A stretch of 64,000 nt of DNA, from assembly GCF_001418655.1 (NCBI RefSeq), contig NZ_LIQZ01000087.1, forward strand, positions 124,001 through 188,000, given 5' to 3'. Within the stretch, counting starts at the first letter, position 1. The number at the start of each line of letters is the position of its first letter. The position numbers and the translations under genes were made by a program. The DNA is from Streptomyces phaeochromogenes. GTDB taxonomy: Bacteria; Actinomycetota; Actinomycetes; Streptomycetales; Streptomycetaceae. Below, in pieces: positions 33,886-42,907 of the stretch. The notes under the pieces are model-generated. The model was not told where the DNA came from. It did not search any database and saw nothing but the letters and a program-made list of their open reading frames with translations.

Positions 33886-35370
33886 GTGTTCCGTGTCCGC
33901 CACTGGTGCACCCTCGTGGCAGCGCTGCTCGTGATGCTCGCCGCCGTCGCCACGCAGCCCTCCACGGCCGCGGAGGGGCGGCCGTACACGAACCCCGTCA
34001 AGGCGCAGAAGGGCGCCGACCCCTGGCTGGAGTACTACAACGGCAACTACTACCTGGTCACCACGTCGTTCACCGGTGTGCTGACCATGCGGAAGTCGCC
34101 GACCCTGGCCGGTCTGTCCGTGGCCCCCAGCGTCCAGGTGTGGAGCGACACCACCTCCACCCGGAACACCAACTTCTGGGCCCCCGAACTGCACTTCTTC
34201 GACGGGCACTGGTACCTGTACTACTCCGCCGGGCAGGGCGGAGTCGCCTGCTGCGACTCCCAGCGCACCTACGTCCTGGAGAGCGCGGGCACCGATCCGA
34301 TGGGCCCGTACACCTTCAAGAACCAGCTCACCGGCTCCAACCTCACGCCCGGCGGCTGGCTCATCGACGCCAGCGTCCTGAAGCAGGGCAACAACCTGTA
34401 CCTGGTCGGCAGCGGCTTCATCAACGGCAGTACGCAGAGCCTGGTCATCGCGCCGATGAGCAACCCGTACACGCTGAGCAGCTCCACCTTCAGTGTCATC
34501 TCCAGCCCGACGCTGAGCTGGGAGACCTCTGGCGGCGCCGTCAACGAGGGGCCCGAGCCGCTGTACCACGACGGCCGCACCTTCCTCACCTTCTCAGCCA
34601 GCCACTGCCAGACCGCGGACTACAAGCTCGGCCAGCTCGAACTGACCGGCACCAACCCGCTGTTGGCGTCCTCCTGGACGAAGAAGCAGACCCCCGTCTT
34701 CCAGCGCAACGACGCGGCGGGTGTCTACGGCCCCGGCCACAACGGGTTCTTCACCTCGCCCGACGGCACCGAGAACTGGATCGTCTACCACGGCAACAAC
34801 ACCGCGAACGGCGGCTGCGGCAACGGCCGGACGACCCGCGCCCAGAAGTTCACCTGGAACGCGGACGGCACGCCCAACTTCGGAACCCCGGTCGCGCTCG
34901 GCACCACCCTGCCCGGCCCGGCGGGGGAGACCGCGGTGACCCCGACGGCGTACACCCTGGTGAACCGCAACAGCGGCAAGTGCCTGGACGTGGCCGGCGG
35001 CAGCACCGCGGACGGCGCCAACATCTTCCAGTGGACCTGCACCGGTGGCGCCAACCAGAAGTGGCGGATCGAGGACCAGGGCAACGACACCAGCCGACTG
35101 GTGAACGTGGCCACCGGCAAGGTCATGGACACCGCCGGGTGTGCCGCCGCCGACGGAACCGACATCGCCCAGTGGTCCTGGCTGAACAACAACTGCCAGA
35201 AGTACCGCCTCGTGTACACCGCGACCGGCGACTACGTGCGGATCGTCAACGAGAGCACCGGCAAGGTCGCCGACGTCGCCAACTGCGGTACGGCCGACGG
35301 CGTCGACGTACGCCAGTGGACCTGGCTCAACAACACGTGCCAGCAGTGGCAGTTCAAGCCCACGACGTGA
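33886..35370 (+). CDS. Secreted GH43 enzyme with ricin-type (CBM13) C-terminal domain
   Basis: 494 residues from the GTG at 33886, which has a GGAAGGGG site 7 bases upstream. Signal peptide CTLVAALLVMLAAVATQPSTAA. GH43 domain (~35-345) with KGADPWLEYYNGNYYLV (general base Asp), FWAPELHFFDGHWYLYYS and VNEGPEPLYHDGRTFLTFSA (acid Glu). The C-terminal ricin B-like lectin (~355-494) has the repeated GKCLDVAGGSTADGANIFQWTC / QWSWLNNNCQKY / QWTWLNNTCQQWQF pattern. Related Streptomyces enzymes release L-arabinofuranose from arabinan or arabinoxylan; the exact linkage is inferred. Likely co-transcribed with the next GH43 gene 99 bases on. Confidence 0.9.
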   Translation: MFRVRHWCTLVAALLVMLAAVATQPSTAAEGRPYTNPVKAQKGADPWLEYYNGNYYLVTTSFTGVLTMRKSPTLAGLSVAPSVQVWSDTTSTRNTNFWAPELHFFDGHWYLYYSAGQGGVACCDSQRTYVLESAGTDPMGPYTFKNQLTGSNLTPGGWLIDASVLKQGNNLYLVGSGFINGSTQSLVIAPMSNPYTLSSSTFSVISSPTLSWETSGGAVNEGPEPLYHDGRTFLTFSASHCQTADYKLGQLELTGTNPLLASSWTKKQTPVFQRNDAAGVYGPGHNGFFTSPDGTENWIVYHGNNTANGGCGNGRTTRAQKFTWNADGTPNFGTPVALGTTLPGPAGETAVTPTAYTLVNRNSGKCLDVAGGSTADGANIFQWTCTGGANQKWRIEDQGNDTSRLVNVATGKVMDTAGCAAADGTDIAQWSWLNNNCQKYRLVYTATGDYVRIVNESTGKVADVANCGTADGVDVRQWTWLNNTCQQWQFKPTT

Positions 35371-35469
35371 CGGACGACGTGACCGAGGCGCGTCCGGCTC
35401 GACCGACGCGTTCGACGTGATCGGGACGCACGTGATCGAGAGACATTCGATGTGATCGAGAGGAACTCA

Positions 35470-36915
35470 GTGAGACGCACGATCGCAAGGGTGGTCACGG
35501 CGCTGCTCGTCACCCTGGCCGCCCTGACCTCCGGCATCGCCGAGGCCGCCGCCCCCGCCTCGCCCGCCGTCACCTTCACCAACCCGATCGCCGAACAGCG
35601 CGCCGACCCGCACATCTTCAAACACACCGACGGCTACTACTACTTCACCGCCACCGTGCCCGCGTACGACAGGATCGTCATGCGGCGGGCCACCACGCTC
35701 CAGGGCCTGTCCACGGCCGCCGAGACGACGATCTGGACGAAGCACGCCAGCGGTGAGATGGGCGCGCACATCTGGGCGCCGGAGATCCACTTCATCGACG
35801 GCAAGTGGTACGTCTACTTCGCCGCCGGCGCTTCCAACGACATCTGGAAGATCCGGCCGTACGTCCTGGAGACCAGCGCCGCCAACCCGCTGACCGGGAC
35901 CTGGACCGAGAAGGGCCGGATCGCCCTGCCGCTGGACACCTTCTCGCTCGACGCGACGACCTTCACCGTCGGCGGCACCCGCTATCTGAGCTGGGCGCAG
36001 AACGACCCGGCGGTCGGCACCGGAACCAGCGTCTACCTCGCCCCGATGTCCAACCCCTGGACCATCAGCGGCACTCCGGCGCGCATCTCCACTCCGACGC
36101 TCTCCTGGGAGATCGTCGGCCACCGCGTCAACGAAGGACCGGCCGTCATCCAGCGCAACGGCAAGGTCTTCATGACCTTCTCGGCCAGTGCCACCGACGC
36201 CAACTACTGCCTCGGCCTGCTGACCGCCAACGCCACCGCCGACCTGATGAACCCGGCCTCCTGGACGAAGACCCAGACCCCGGTCTTCAGGAGCAACGAC
36301 GCGACCGGCCAGTACGGTCCCGGCCACAACACCTTCACCACGTCCGAGGACGGAAAGTCCGACATCCTCGTCTACCACGACCGCAACTACAAGGACATCA
36401 GCGGCGACCCGCTCAACGACCCCAACCGCCGTACCCGCTACCAGAAGCTGTACTGGAACGCCGACGGCACGCCCAACCTCGGCATCCCCGTGGCCGACGG
36501 TGTCACCCCGGTCCGCTTCTCCTCGTACAACTTCCCCGACCGGTTCATCCGGCACTGGGAGTACCGGGCGAAGATCGAGCCGAACGTCACCAACCTCGCG
36601 GACTCCCAGTTCCGTGTCGTGACCGGGCTTGCCGGTACCGGGACGGTTTCCCTGGAGTCGGCGAACTTCCCGGGGTACTACCTCCGCCACCGGAGCAACG
36701 GCGAGGTGTGGGTGGACAAGAGTGACGGGAGTACGGCCTTCAAGGGCGACGCGAGCTTCTATCGGCGGGCGGGGCTGGCCGATGCGTCCGCGGGGGTTTC
36801 GTTCGAGTCGTACAACGTGGCGGGCAGCTATGTCCGGCACTACAACTATCTGCTGGTGACGCAGCCGGCCGATACGACGACGGCGAAGGCTGACGCCACC
36901 TTTTACGCCGAGTAG
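35470..36915 (+). CDS. Secreted GH43 enzyme with AbfB (CBM42) arabinose-binding domain
   Basis: 481 residues from a GTG at 35470 with a GAGAGGA site. Signal peptide IARVVTALLVTLAALTSGIAEAAAP. GH43 domain (~35-340): RADPHIFKHTDGYYYFTATV (base Asp), HIWAPEIHFIDGKWYVYFAAG and VNEGPAVIQRNGKVFMTFSA (acid Glu). The C-terminal ~140 residues form an AbfB/CBM42 beta-trefoil with repeated RFSSYNFPDRFIRHWEY, SLESANFPGYYLRHRSNGEV and SFESYNVAGSYVRHYNY motifs, which bind arabinofuranose side chains. This pairing is typical of alpha-L-arabinofuranosidases. The leader (35400-35469) carries three near copies of GTGATCGAG. Confidence 0.9.
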   Translation: MRRTIARVVTALLVTLAALTSGIAEAAAPASPAVTFTNPIAEQRADPHIFKHTDGYYYFTATVPAYDRIVMRRATTLQGLSTAAETTIWTKHASGEMGAHIWAPEIHFIDGKWYVYFAAGASNDIWKIRPYVLETSAANPLTGTWTEKGRIALPLDTFSLDATTFTVGGTRYLSWAQNDPAVGTGTSVYLAPMSNPWTISGTPARISTPTLSWEIVGHRVNEGPAVIQRNGKVFMTFSASATDANYCLGLLTANATADLMNPASWTKTQTPVFRSNDATGQYGPGHNTFTTSEDGKSDILVYHDRNYKDISGDPLNDPNRRTRYQKLYWNADGTPNLGIPVADGVTPVRFSSYNFPDRFIRHWEYRAKIEPNVTNLADSQFRVVTGLAGTGTVSLESANFPGYYLRHRSNGEVWVDKSDGSTAFKGDASFYRRAGLADASAGVSFESYNVAGSYVRHYNYLLVTQPADTTTAKADATFYAE

Positions 36916-36923
36916 GCGGGGCC

Positions 36924-38354
36924 TCAGGGGGCCAAGGGAAGCCTCATTGTGAACGTCGTCGCGCCCGGTCTGCTGGTCAGGTCGATCGTGCCCCCGTGGG
37001 CCTGGACCAGGGAACGGGCGACCGCCAGGCCGAGGCCGCTGCCTCCGCGGTCCCGGCTGCGGGCCTTGTCGATGCGGAAGAAGCGGTCGAAGACGAGCTC
37101 CTGGTCGGCGGCCGGAATGCCGGGACCGGAGTCGGTGACCCGGACGACCGCCGCGTCGGCCACGACCGAGACCTCCACGGACACCTCCGTACCGGCCGGG
37201 GTGTGCACGGCGGCGTTGGTGAGGAGGTTGTCCAGGACCTGGCGGATGCGCAGGGCGTCGAGGCGCAGCCGCACCGGACCGGAACCGGCAGTCACTGCCA
37301 GCGGATGGTCCGGGCGGGCCGCGCGGAAGGCCTCCGCGGCCTGGCGCACCAGCTCTGCGAGATCCGCGTCCTCCAGCCGGACCGGCGCCTCCACCTCGGC
37401 GGCGTCCAGCCGGGCGAGCAGCAGCAGGTCGTCCAGGAGGATGCCCATCCTGGCCGCCTCGGCACGCAGCCGGGCCAGGTGCTTCTCCCGCTCCTCGGGC
37501 TCGTTGGCCGCCGCGTACTGGAAGAGGTCCGCGTAGCCGCGTACCGACATCAGGGGCGTACGCAGTTCGTGCGAGGCGTCCGCGACGAACCGGCGCAGCC
37601 GCTGCTCGGCCTCCGTGCGGACGGCCAGCGAGTCGTCGATGTGCTCCAGCATGGTGTTGAAGGCGGTGCGCAGTTCCTCGACCTCCGGGCCGCCGTTCCC
37701 GCGGTCGGCGCGCACCGGAAGCCGCGCCGAGTCGGTGAAGTCGTGCGAGGTGATGCCCCGGGCCGTGTGCGCCATGTCGCTGAGCGGCTTCAGGCCCCGC
37801 CGCAGCACCGCTCGGCCGAACACCACGAGCCCGACCAGCGCGAGGGCGAACGCGACGACCTGGACCGTGGCCAGCTGGTCCATGGTGTCCTCGATGTCGT
37901 CCATGGGCGCCGCGGTGACCAGGACCACCCCGGGTTCGGCCTCGCAGGCACGCAGTCGGTACGTTCCCTTCCCCTTGATGTGCGCGGTGCGGAAGAGCGG
38001 GTCGTGGCCCGAGGCCTGCAGCGCCTCGGCGACGGTGGCGAGCTCGTCGGCGTCCGCCGGTACGTCCGCGGGCTTGCGGAGGACGGCGGAGTCGGCCGAG
38101 ACCTCGTACGAGGCGGTGTACCAGCCGTAGTACGGCTTGCCCTGCACGGTGCCGTACGCCGTGACGTCCTTGGACTGGGTGATCTGGACGAGCTTCATCT
38201 GGTCGTTGAGCTGGCGTTCCAGATAGCCCCGCATGTACATCGACAGCGACGCCCCGACGACGGCGAACACGACCAGCGAGAGCACGCCCATGCCCAGGGC
38301 CAGCCGGGTGCCGAGGCGCAGCCTGCGGTAGGTCTCCGCGAAGCGTCGGATCAC
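36924..38354 (-). CDS. Sensor histidine kinase
   Basis: 476 residues. First membrane segment TRLALGMGVLSLVVFAVVGASLSMYM (~16-41), an extracellular sensor region (~45-160), and a second span VQVVAFALALVGLVVFGRAVL (~165-185). Then HAMP, HisKA with FVADASHELRTPLMSVRGYADLF (phospho-His) and HATPase_c with LDNLLTNAAVHT, VTDSGPGIP and RGGSGLGLAVARSL. A classical OmpR-type kinase. Its start overlaps the response regulator stop by four bases. The pair is divergent from the flavin redox operon and may control it; the signal is unknown. Confidence 0.92.
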   Translation of the reverse strand: MIRRFAETYRRLRLGTRLALGMGVLSLVVFAVVGASLSMYMRGYLERQLNDQMKLVQITQSKDVTAYGTVQGKPYYGWYTASYEVSADSAVLRKPADVPADADELATVAEALQASGHDPLFRTAHIKGKGTYRLRACEAEPGVVLVTAAPMDDIEDTMDQLATVQVVAFALALVGLVVFGRAVLRRGLKPLSDMAHTARGITSHDFTDSARLPVRADRGNGGPEVEELRTAFNTMLEHIDDSLAVRTEAEQRLRRFVADASHELRTPLMSVRGYADLFQYAAANEPEEREKHLARLRAEAARMGILLDDLLLLARLDAAEVEAPVRLEDADLAELVRQAAEAFRAARPDHPLAVTAGSGPVRLRLDALRIRQVLDNLLTNAAVHTPAGTEVSVEVSVVADAAVVRVTDSGPGIPAADQELVFDRFFRIDKARSRDRGGSGLGLAVARSLVQAHGGTIDLTSRPGATTFTMRLPLAP

Positions 38355-39067
38355 TCGGCGACCTGCCGCACCACGTACCCGACGCCCCGCACGGTGTGGA
38401 TCAGCGTGGTCTCGCCCTCGTCCGTGCCGTCGAGCTTGCGGCGCAGCCGGCTGATGACCAGCTCCACCACGTTCGACCGGCCGCCGAAGCCGTACTCCCA
38501 GACATGGTCGAGGATCTGTGCCTTGGTGAGCACGGTCGGCGACTTCCGCATCAGATAGCGCAGCACCTCGTACTCGGTCGGGGTGAGCGTCAGCAGCCGG
38601 TCGCCCCGGCGCACCTCGCGGGTGTCCTCGTCCATCGTCAGGTCCGCGACACTCAGCACCGACCGCTGGAAGGCCGGTCCCGCGCTGCGGCGCAGCACGG
38701 TCCGCAGCCGGGCCATGAGCTCCTCCACCGCGAACGGCTTCACGAGGTAGTCGTCGCCGCCCCTGGTCAGGCCCGCGACCCGGTCGGCCACGCCGTCCCG
38801 CGCGGTCAGGAACACCACGGGCACCATCGTCCCGGACAGCCGCAGCCGGTCGAGCACGGCGAAGCCGTCGAGCCCGGGCAGCATCAGGTCGAGCACCACG
38901 ATGTCCGGATGGAAGTCCGCGGCACGGTGCAGCGCCTCCTCGCCGGAGTTCGCGGTCACCGCCTCCCAGCCCTCGTAGCGGGCGACCGTCGCGACCAGGT
39001 CGGCGATGGGCGGGTCGTCGTCCACGACGAGAAGTCGTACTTTTTCCACGTGCCCATAGTGCTTCAC
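38351..39067 (-). CDS. OmpR/PhoB-family response regulator
   Basis: 238 residues. Receiver domain with RLLVVDDDPPIADLV, phospho-acceptor in DIVVLDLMLPGLDG and the conserved Lys in YLVKPFAVEELMARL. C-terminal winged-helix DNA-binding domain with TLTPTEYEVLRYLMRKSPTVLTKAQILDHVWEYGF and VVELVISRLRRKLD. The GTG at 39067 is close to an AGGAGG site; a second GTG at 39049 is also possible. First gene of the two-component operon. It should be phosphorylated by the coupled kinase. Confidence 0.92.
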   Translation of the reverse strand: MKHYGHVEKVRLLVVDDDPPIADLVATVARYEGWEAVTANSGEEALHRAADFHPDIVVLDLMLPGLDGFAVLDRLRLSGTMVPVVFLTARDGVADRVAGLTRGGDDYLVKPFAVEELMARLRTVLRRSAGPAFQRSVLSVADLTMDEDTREVRRGDRLLTLTPTEYEVLRYLMRKSPTVLTKAQILDHVWEYGFGGRSNVVELVISRLRRKLDGTDEGETTLIHTVRGVGYVVRQVAE

Positions 39068-39202
39068 GCGCCTCCTGACGCCATAGCCGCGGGCCTGTCT
39101 ACTTCATATCGATAAAAACTTGAAAGTTGACCGACAGGAAAACGACAGCACCCGGAAGGCAGGCTCGGAGTCCCAGGACCCGATCAAGGAGTTGCCGACC
39201 CC

Positions 39203-40543
39203 GTGACTACTGTCCAGACGACCGTTCCGCCACCTTCCGCGGCCGTACGCCCCAAGGTGGTGGCCCGCGCCGGCCTGTACGGCGTGCTGGCCGTGAACGT
39301 AGCCGTGGTGACCGTGTTCTTCGTCCAGGCCGGGTTCGCCTCGAACGCCCTCATCGTCATCGGCCGGCTCCTCGGCCTGTACGGCGCGCTCCTGATGGCC
39401 TTCCAGCTGCTGCTGGTCGCCCGGCTGCCGTGGCTCGACCGCCGCATCGGCATGGACCGGCTGACCTCCTGGCACCGCTGGGTCGGCTTCGGCCTGCTCT
39501 GGACGCTGCTGGGCCACGCCGTGTTCATCACCTTCGGCTACGCCGACTCCTCCGGCATGGACCCGGTGAGCCAGCTGGTGGACCTCGCCGAGACCGTCGA
39601 GGGCGTGCTGCGCGCCGTCGTCGCGCTGGTGCTGATCCTCGTGATCGGCGGCGTCTCGGCCCGCTACGCCCGCCGAAGGCTGGCCTACGAGACCTGGCAC
39701 TTCATCCACCTCTACACGTACCTCGCGGTCGTGCTGGCCTTCACGCACCAGGTCGCGGTGGGTACGAGCTTCACCGCGTCGTCCTTCGCCACGGCGTACT
39801 GGTACGGCGTGTGGGGCGTGGCGCTCGGTGCGGTCGCCCTGGGCCGGCTGGTGCTGCCGCTGTGGCGGAACATGCGGCACCAGCTGCGGGTCTCGGCCGT
39901 GGTGCCCGAGTCCGACGACGTCGTGTCGATCTACATGACGGGGCGCGACCTGGATCGGCTGCCGGCCCGCGCGGGCCAGTTCTTCCTGTGGCGGTTCCTG
40001 ACCAAGGACCGGTGGTGGCAGGCCAACCCGTTCTCGCTGTCGGCGGCGCCGGACGGCCGGACGCTGCGGCTCACCGCCAAGACGGCGGGTGACGGCACCG
40101 CGGGCCTGCGGCACCTGAAGGTCGGCACGCGGGTCTTCGCCGAGGGCCCGTACGGCGCCTTCACCGCGATGCACCGCACCCGGCCGGAGTCCGTGCTCAT
40201 CGCCGGCGGCGTGGGCGTCACCCCCATCCGGGCCCTGCTGGAGGAGGTGGAAGGACACGCGGTGGTCATCTACCGGGTGTCCACGGACCGGGACGCGGTC
40301 CTCTTCGACGAGCTGCGCGAACTCGCCCAGGCGAAGGGCGCCGAGCTGCACCTGGTGTCCGGGCCGGTCAGCCCCGACAAACTGGCGCCGCACGAGCTCG
40401 TACGGCTCGTGCCGGACATCGGCGACCGGGACGTCTTCCTGTGCGGACCGCCTCCGATGATGAACGCGGTGCTGGGCAGCCTGCGCGAGCTGAACGTGCC
40501 CAAGCAGCAGATCCACTTCGAGCGCTTCAGCCTGGCGGGATGA
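39203..40543 (+). CDS. Membrane ferric-reductase-like flavoprotein with FNR-type NAD(P)H domain
   Basis: 446 residues, GTG start. The N-terminal ~220 residues hold about six membrane spans of the ferric-reductase/NOX-like class with histidines suited to haem (LTSWHRWVGFGLLW, LLGHAVFITFGY, ETWHFIHLYTYLAVVLAFTHQ). The C-terminal part is an FAD/NAD(P)H reductase: NPFSLSAAPDGRTLRLTAKT, VFAEGPYGAFTA, VLIAGGVGVTPIRALLEE and DVFLCGPPPMMNAVL. It should pass electrons from cytoplasmic NAD(P)H across the membrane. It is 10 bases upstream of a double FMN-binding-domain protein and near ApbE, which points to that protein as the electron acceptor. Confidence 0.88.
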   Translation: MTTVQTTVPPPSAAVRPKVVARAGLYGVLAVNVAVVTVFFVQAGFASNALIVIGRLLGLYGALLMAFQLLLVARLPWLDRRIGMDRLTSWHRWVGFGLLWTLLGHAVFITFGYADSSGMDPVSQLVDLAETVEGVLRAVVALVLILVIGGVSARYARRRLAYETWHFIHLYTYLAVVLAFTHQVAVGTSFTASSFATAYWYGVWGVALGAVALGRLVLPLWRNMRHQLRVSAVVPESDDVVSIYMTGRDLDRLPARAGQFFLWRFLTKDRWWQANPFSLSAAPDGRTLRLTAKTAGDGTAGLRHLKVGTRVFAEGPYGAFTAMHRTRPESVLIAGGVGVTPIRALLEEVEGHAVVIYRVSTDRDAVLFDELRELAQAKGAELHLVSGPVSPDKLAPHELVRLVPDIGDRDVFLCGPPPMMNAVLGSLRELNVPKQQIHFERFSLAG

Positions 40544-40553
40544 GAGAGACACC

Positions 40554-41264
40554 GTGAAACGAGCCATTCCTGTCCTGGTCCTGACCGTCGCGGGTCTGAT
40601 CCCGGTCTGGCGTTACGCGCCCTCGACCGACACGTCGTCCACCACGGAGGTCGCCGAACCCGCCTCGACACCTTCCACGTCCGCTTCCGGCGGTACCTCG
40701 AACCAGGTCGTCGCCGGTTCGACCATCAAGACCGAGAAGGGTCCCGTCCAGGTCGAGGTGACCTTCGACGGCGACAAGATCAGCTCCGTACGGATGCTGC
40801 AGCAGCCGAACCATCCGCAGACCAAGGCCGCGGTCCCGAAGCTGATCGCGGAGACGCTCACCGCGCAGAGCGCCGACATCGATGCGGTGTCCGGCGCCAC
40901 GATCACCAGTGAGGGGTACGTCGAGTCCCTCCAGGCCGCCATCGACGCGAAGCCGGCGTCTTCGTCGTCGTCCTCTTCGTCCTCGCCGTCCGCCTCGGCC
41001 GCCGCTTCCCAGGTCGTCGCGGGTTCGGCCGTCGGCACCGAGAAGGGCACCGTGCAGGTGGAGGTGACCTTCGAGGGCGACAAGATAGACGCGGTTCGGA
41101 TGCTGCAGCAGCCGAACCACCCGCAGACCAAGGCGGCCGTGCCGAAGCTGATCGCGGAGACGCTGGCGGCCCAGAGCGCCGACATCGACGCGGTCTCGGG
41201 CGCCACGATCACGAGCGACGGGTACGTCGAGTCCCTCCAGGCCGCCATCGACGCGAAGGGCTGA
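40554..41264 (+). CDS. Exported protein with two near-identical FMN-binding domains
   Basis: 236 residues. Uncleaved signal anchor (AIPVLVLTVAGLIPVW), then a Ser/Thr-rich linker. Two FMN_bind domains follow (~50-133 and ~152-236), almost identical to each other and joined by a poly-serine stretch (~135-150). Each ends in DIDAVSGATITS, the flavinylation motif whose Thr receives FMN through a phosphoester bond made by ApbE. One protein would thus carry two covalent FMNs outside the membrane. It lies between the membrane reductase and apbE in one operon. The internal duplication is obvious at DNA level too. Confidence 0.9.
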   Translation: MKRAIPVLVLTVAGLIPVWRYAPSTDTSSTTEVAEPASTPSTSASGGTSNQVVAGSTIKTEKGPVQVEVTFDGDKISSVRMLQQPNHPQTKAAVPKLIAETLTAQSADIDAVSGATITSEGYVESLQAAIDAKPASSSSSSSSSPSASAAASQVVAGSAVGTEKGTVQVEVTFEGDKIDAVRMLQQPNHPQTKAAVPKLIAETLAAQSADIDAVSGATITSDGYVESLQAAIDAKG

Positions 41265-41269
41265 TCGCG

Positions 41270-42031
41270 ATGTCGACGGATGGGGAAGTGCGTCGCGTCG
41301 AGCACATCATGGGGCTGCCGATCTCCCTGCGGATCGACGCCGCCGACTCCGACGGGGGCGCGTCTGTGGCCGCCTCCGTGGCAGCGGACCGGGTGTTCGC
41401 GTGGCTGCGCGAGGTCGACGCGCGGTTCAGCCCGTTCATCGCCGACAGCGAGGTGTCCCGGTTGGGCCGGGGAGAGCTCGAACTCCACGAGCTCAGCCCT
41501 GACCTCGTCGAGGTGCTCGACCTGTGCGAGGAGTACCGGGTCGCGAGCGGGGGCGCGTTCCAGGTGCGGCTGCCCGGCCGCGGCCTCGACCCCTGCGCGA
41601 TGGTCAAGGGCTGGGCGGTGCAACGGGCGGCCGAGCTGCTGCTCGCCGAGGGCGTGACGACGTTCTGTCTGAACGCCGGCGGCGATGTGGTCTCCGCCGG
41701 CCGCCCGTGGCGGGTGGGAGTGCGTCACCCGGAACAGGCCGACCGGCTGTGCGCGGTCCTGGAGATCACCGACGGAGCGGTGGCGACCTCCGGGCGGTAC
41801 GAGCGGGGTGACCACATCCTCGACGGCCGCACCGGACGTCCGGCGACCGGACTGCTCAGCCTGACCGTCGTGGCCCCTTCCCTGACCGAGGCGGACGCGA
41901 CGGCGACCGCGGCGTTCGCGATGGGCGCGGACGGGATCGACTGGGCCGCCGCGCGCGAAGGCTGCGAGGTGTTCGCCGTGGACGCCGAGCGCCGCGTCTT
42001 CCGCACGGCGGGGTTCCCTGTGGCCGCCTGA
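41270..42031 (+). CDS. apbE: FAD:protein FMN transferase ApbE
   Basis: 253 residues, shorter than proteobacterial ApbE. Features are IMGLPISLRID, VDARFSPFIADSEVSRLGRGE, LDPCAMVKGWAVQRAAELL (nucleotide-binding Lys region), CLNAGGDVVSAG, AVATSGRYERGDHILDGRTGRPATGLLSLTVVAPSLTEADATATAAF. The final Thr-Ala-Asp-Ala-like segment is where Mg2+ is bound. It transfers FMN from FAD to the threonine in the SGAT motif of the adjacent protein. It lacks an obvious lipobox, so its side of the membrane is uncertain. Starts 5 bases after the FMN-binding gene. Confidence 0.93.
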   Translation: MSTDGEVRRVEHIMGLPISLRIDAADSDGGASVAASVAADRVFAWLREVDARFSPFIADSEVSRLGRGELELHELSPDLVEVLDLCEEYRVASGGAFQVRLPGRGLDPCAMVKGWAVQRAAELLLAEGVTTFCLNAGGDVVSAGRPWRVGVRHPEQADRLCAVLEITDGAVATSGRYERGDHILDGRTGRPATGLLSLTVVAPSLTEADATATAAFAMGADGIDWAAAREGCEVFAVDAERRVFRTAGFPVAA

Positions 42032-42058
42032 TCGCGGGGAACCGCTCGTACGAATTCC

Positions 42059-42100
42059 CGAGGGCCCTGATATCCGCAACTGCGGATATCAGGGCCCTCG
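42059..42100. terminator. 20-bp-stem terminator after apbE
   Basis: CGAGGGCCCTGATATCCGCA (42059-42078) and its exact complement (42081-42100) are separated by only two bases, followed by TTGG. It ends the flavin operon and insulates the aromatic cluster. Confidence 0.85.
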
Positions 42101-42142
42101 TTGGTGTGTGGCCGTGTGTGGCCGTGCCATATGGAAAACAAA

Positions 42143-42176
42143 ATTGTTGACAATCTTGTTCGTCTAGATTTAGGTT
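42143..42176 (+). promoter_or_regulatory. Promoter and GntR-type operator of the gallate-type operon
   Basis: ATTGTTGACAAT (42143-42154) is an exact ATTGT/ACAAT dyad. It contains a -35 TTGACA (42147-42152) that is 18 bases from a possible -10 TAGGTT (42171-42176). Binding here would block polymerase. The same ATTGTTGACA occurs before the transporter and esterase genes. Confidence 0.7.
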
Positions 42177-42208
42177 CGACAGGCACTCACCACCCAGGGA
42201 GAGCACAC

Positions 42209-42859
42209 ATGCCGAAACAAGCCCGTCCGAGCACCGGAGAGCAGGCCAGGCAGCACGCGCTCGCGCAGCTGCGGCAGGCCATCCTGCGCGGCGAGATGGC
42301 ACCGGCCCAGCGGCTGGTGGAGAACGAACTCGCCGAGCAGTTCGGTGTGACACGGGCCAGTGTGCGGGCGGCACTGATCGAGTTGGAGTCGGAGGGTCTG
42401 GTCGAGCGGATCCGCAACCGCGGTTCGCGGGTGCGGGTGGTGACCGTGGAGGAAGCGGTCGCCATCACCGAGTGCCGCATGGCCCTCGAAGGGCTGTGCG
42501 CGGCCAAGGCGGCCGTCGCGGTCACGGACGAGCAGCTGACCCGGCTGGTGGCCGTGGGCGAGGCGATGTCCAAGGCCGTCGCCGACGGCGAGCCGGTGAC
42601 CTACTCCGACCTCAACCACGAACTGCACGCCCTCATCAGGCAGTTCTCCGGCCAGCAGACGGCCGTGGAGTTGCTGGAGCGGCTCAACGGGCAGCTGGTG
42701 CGCCACCGTTTCCAGCTCGCGCTGCGACCGGGGCGGCCCCAGAAGTCCCTGGGTGAGCATCTGGCCATGATCGAGGCGATCAGGGCCCGGGACCCGCAGG
42801 CGGCCGAAGCGGCCGTCCGCGCCCACCTTTCGGGTGTGATCGACGCGTTGCGCGAGTGA
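42209..42859 (+). CDS. GntR-family (FadR-type, FCD domain) regulator
   Basis: 216 residues from the ATG at 42209 (AGGGAGAG site). Winged helix with QARQHALAQLRQAILRGEMAPAQRLVENELAEQFGVTRASVRAALIELESEGLVERIRNRGSRV-type signature features, then a helical FCD domain with ITECRMALEGLCAAKAA and SDLNHELHALI (metal/ligand-binding positions). First gene of the operon that continues with galB, galC, galD and the dioxygenase. An ATTGTTGACAAT palindrome overlaps its own promoter, so it is probably autoregulated and released by an aromatic acid or ring-cleavage product. Confidence 0.9.
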   Translation: MPKQARPSTGEQARQHALAQLRQAILRGEMAPAQRLVENELAEQFGVTRASVRAALIELESEGLVERIRNRGSRVRVVTVEEAVAITECRMALEGLCAAKAAVAVTDEQLTRLVAVGEAMSKAVADGEPVTYSDLNHELHALIRQFSGQQTAVELLERLNGQLVRHRFQLALRPGRPQKSLGEHLAMIEAIRARDPQAAEAAVRAHLSGVIDALRE

Positions 42860-42907
42860 CACCGCGGGGGTGGGTCAACCGGCTTGTCCACCAAGGAGAT
42901 TGCAACA

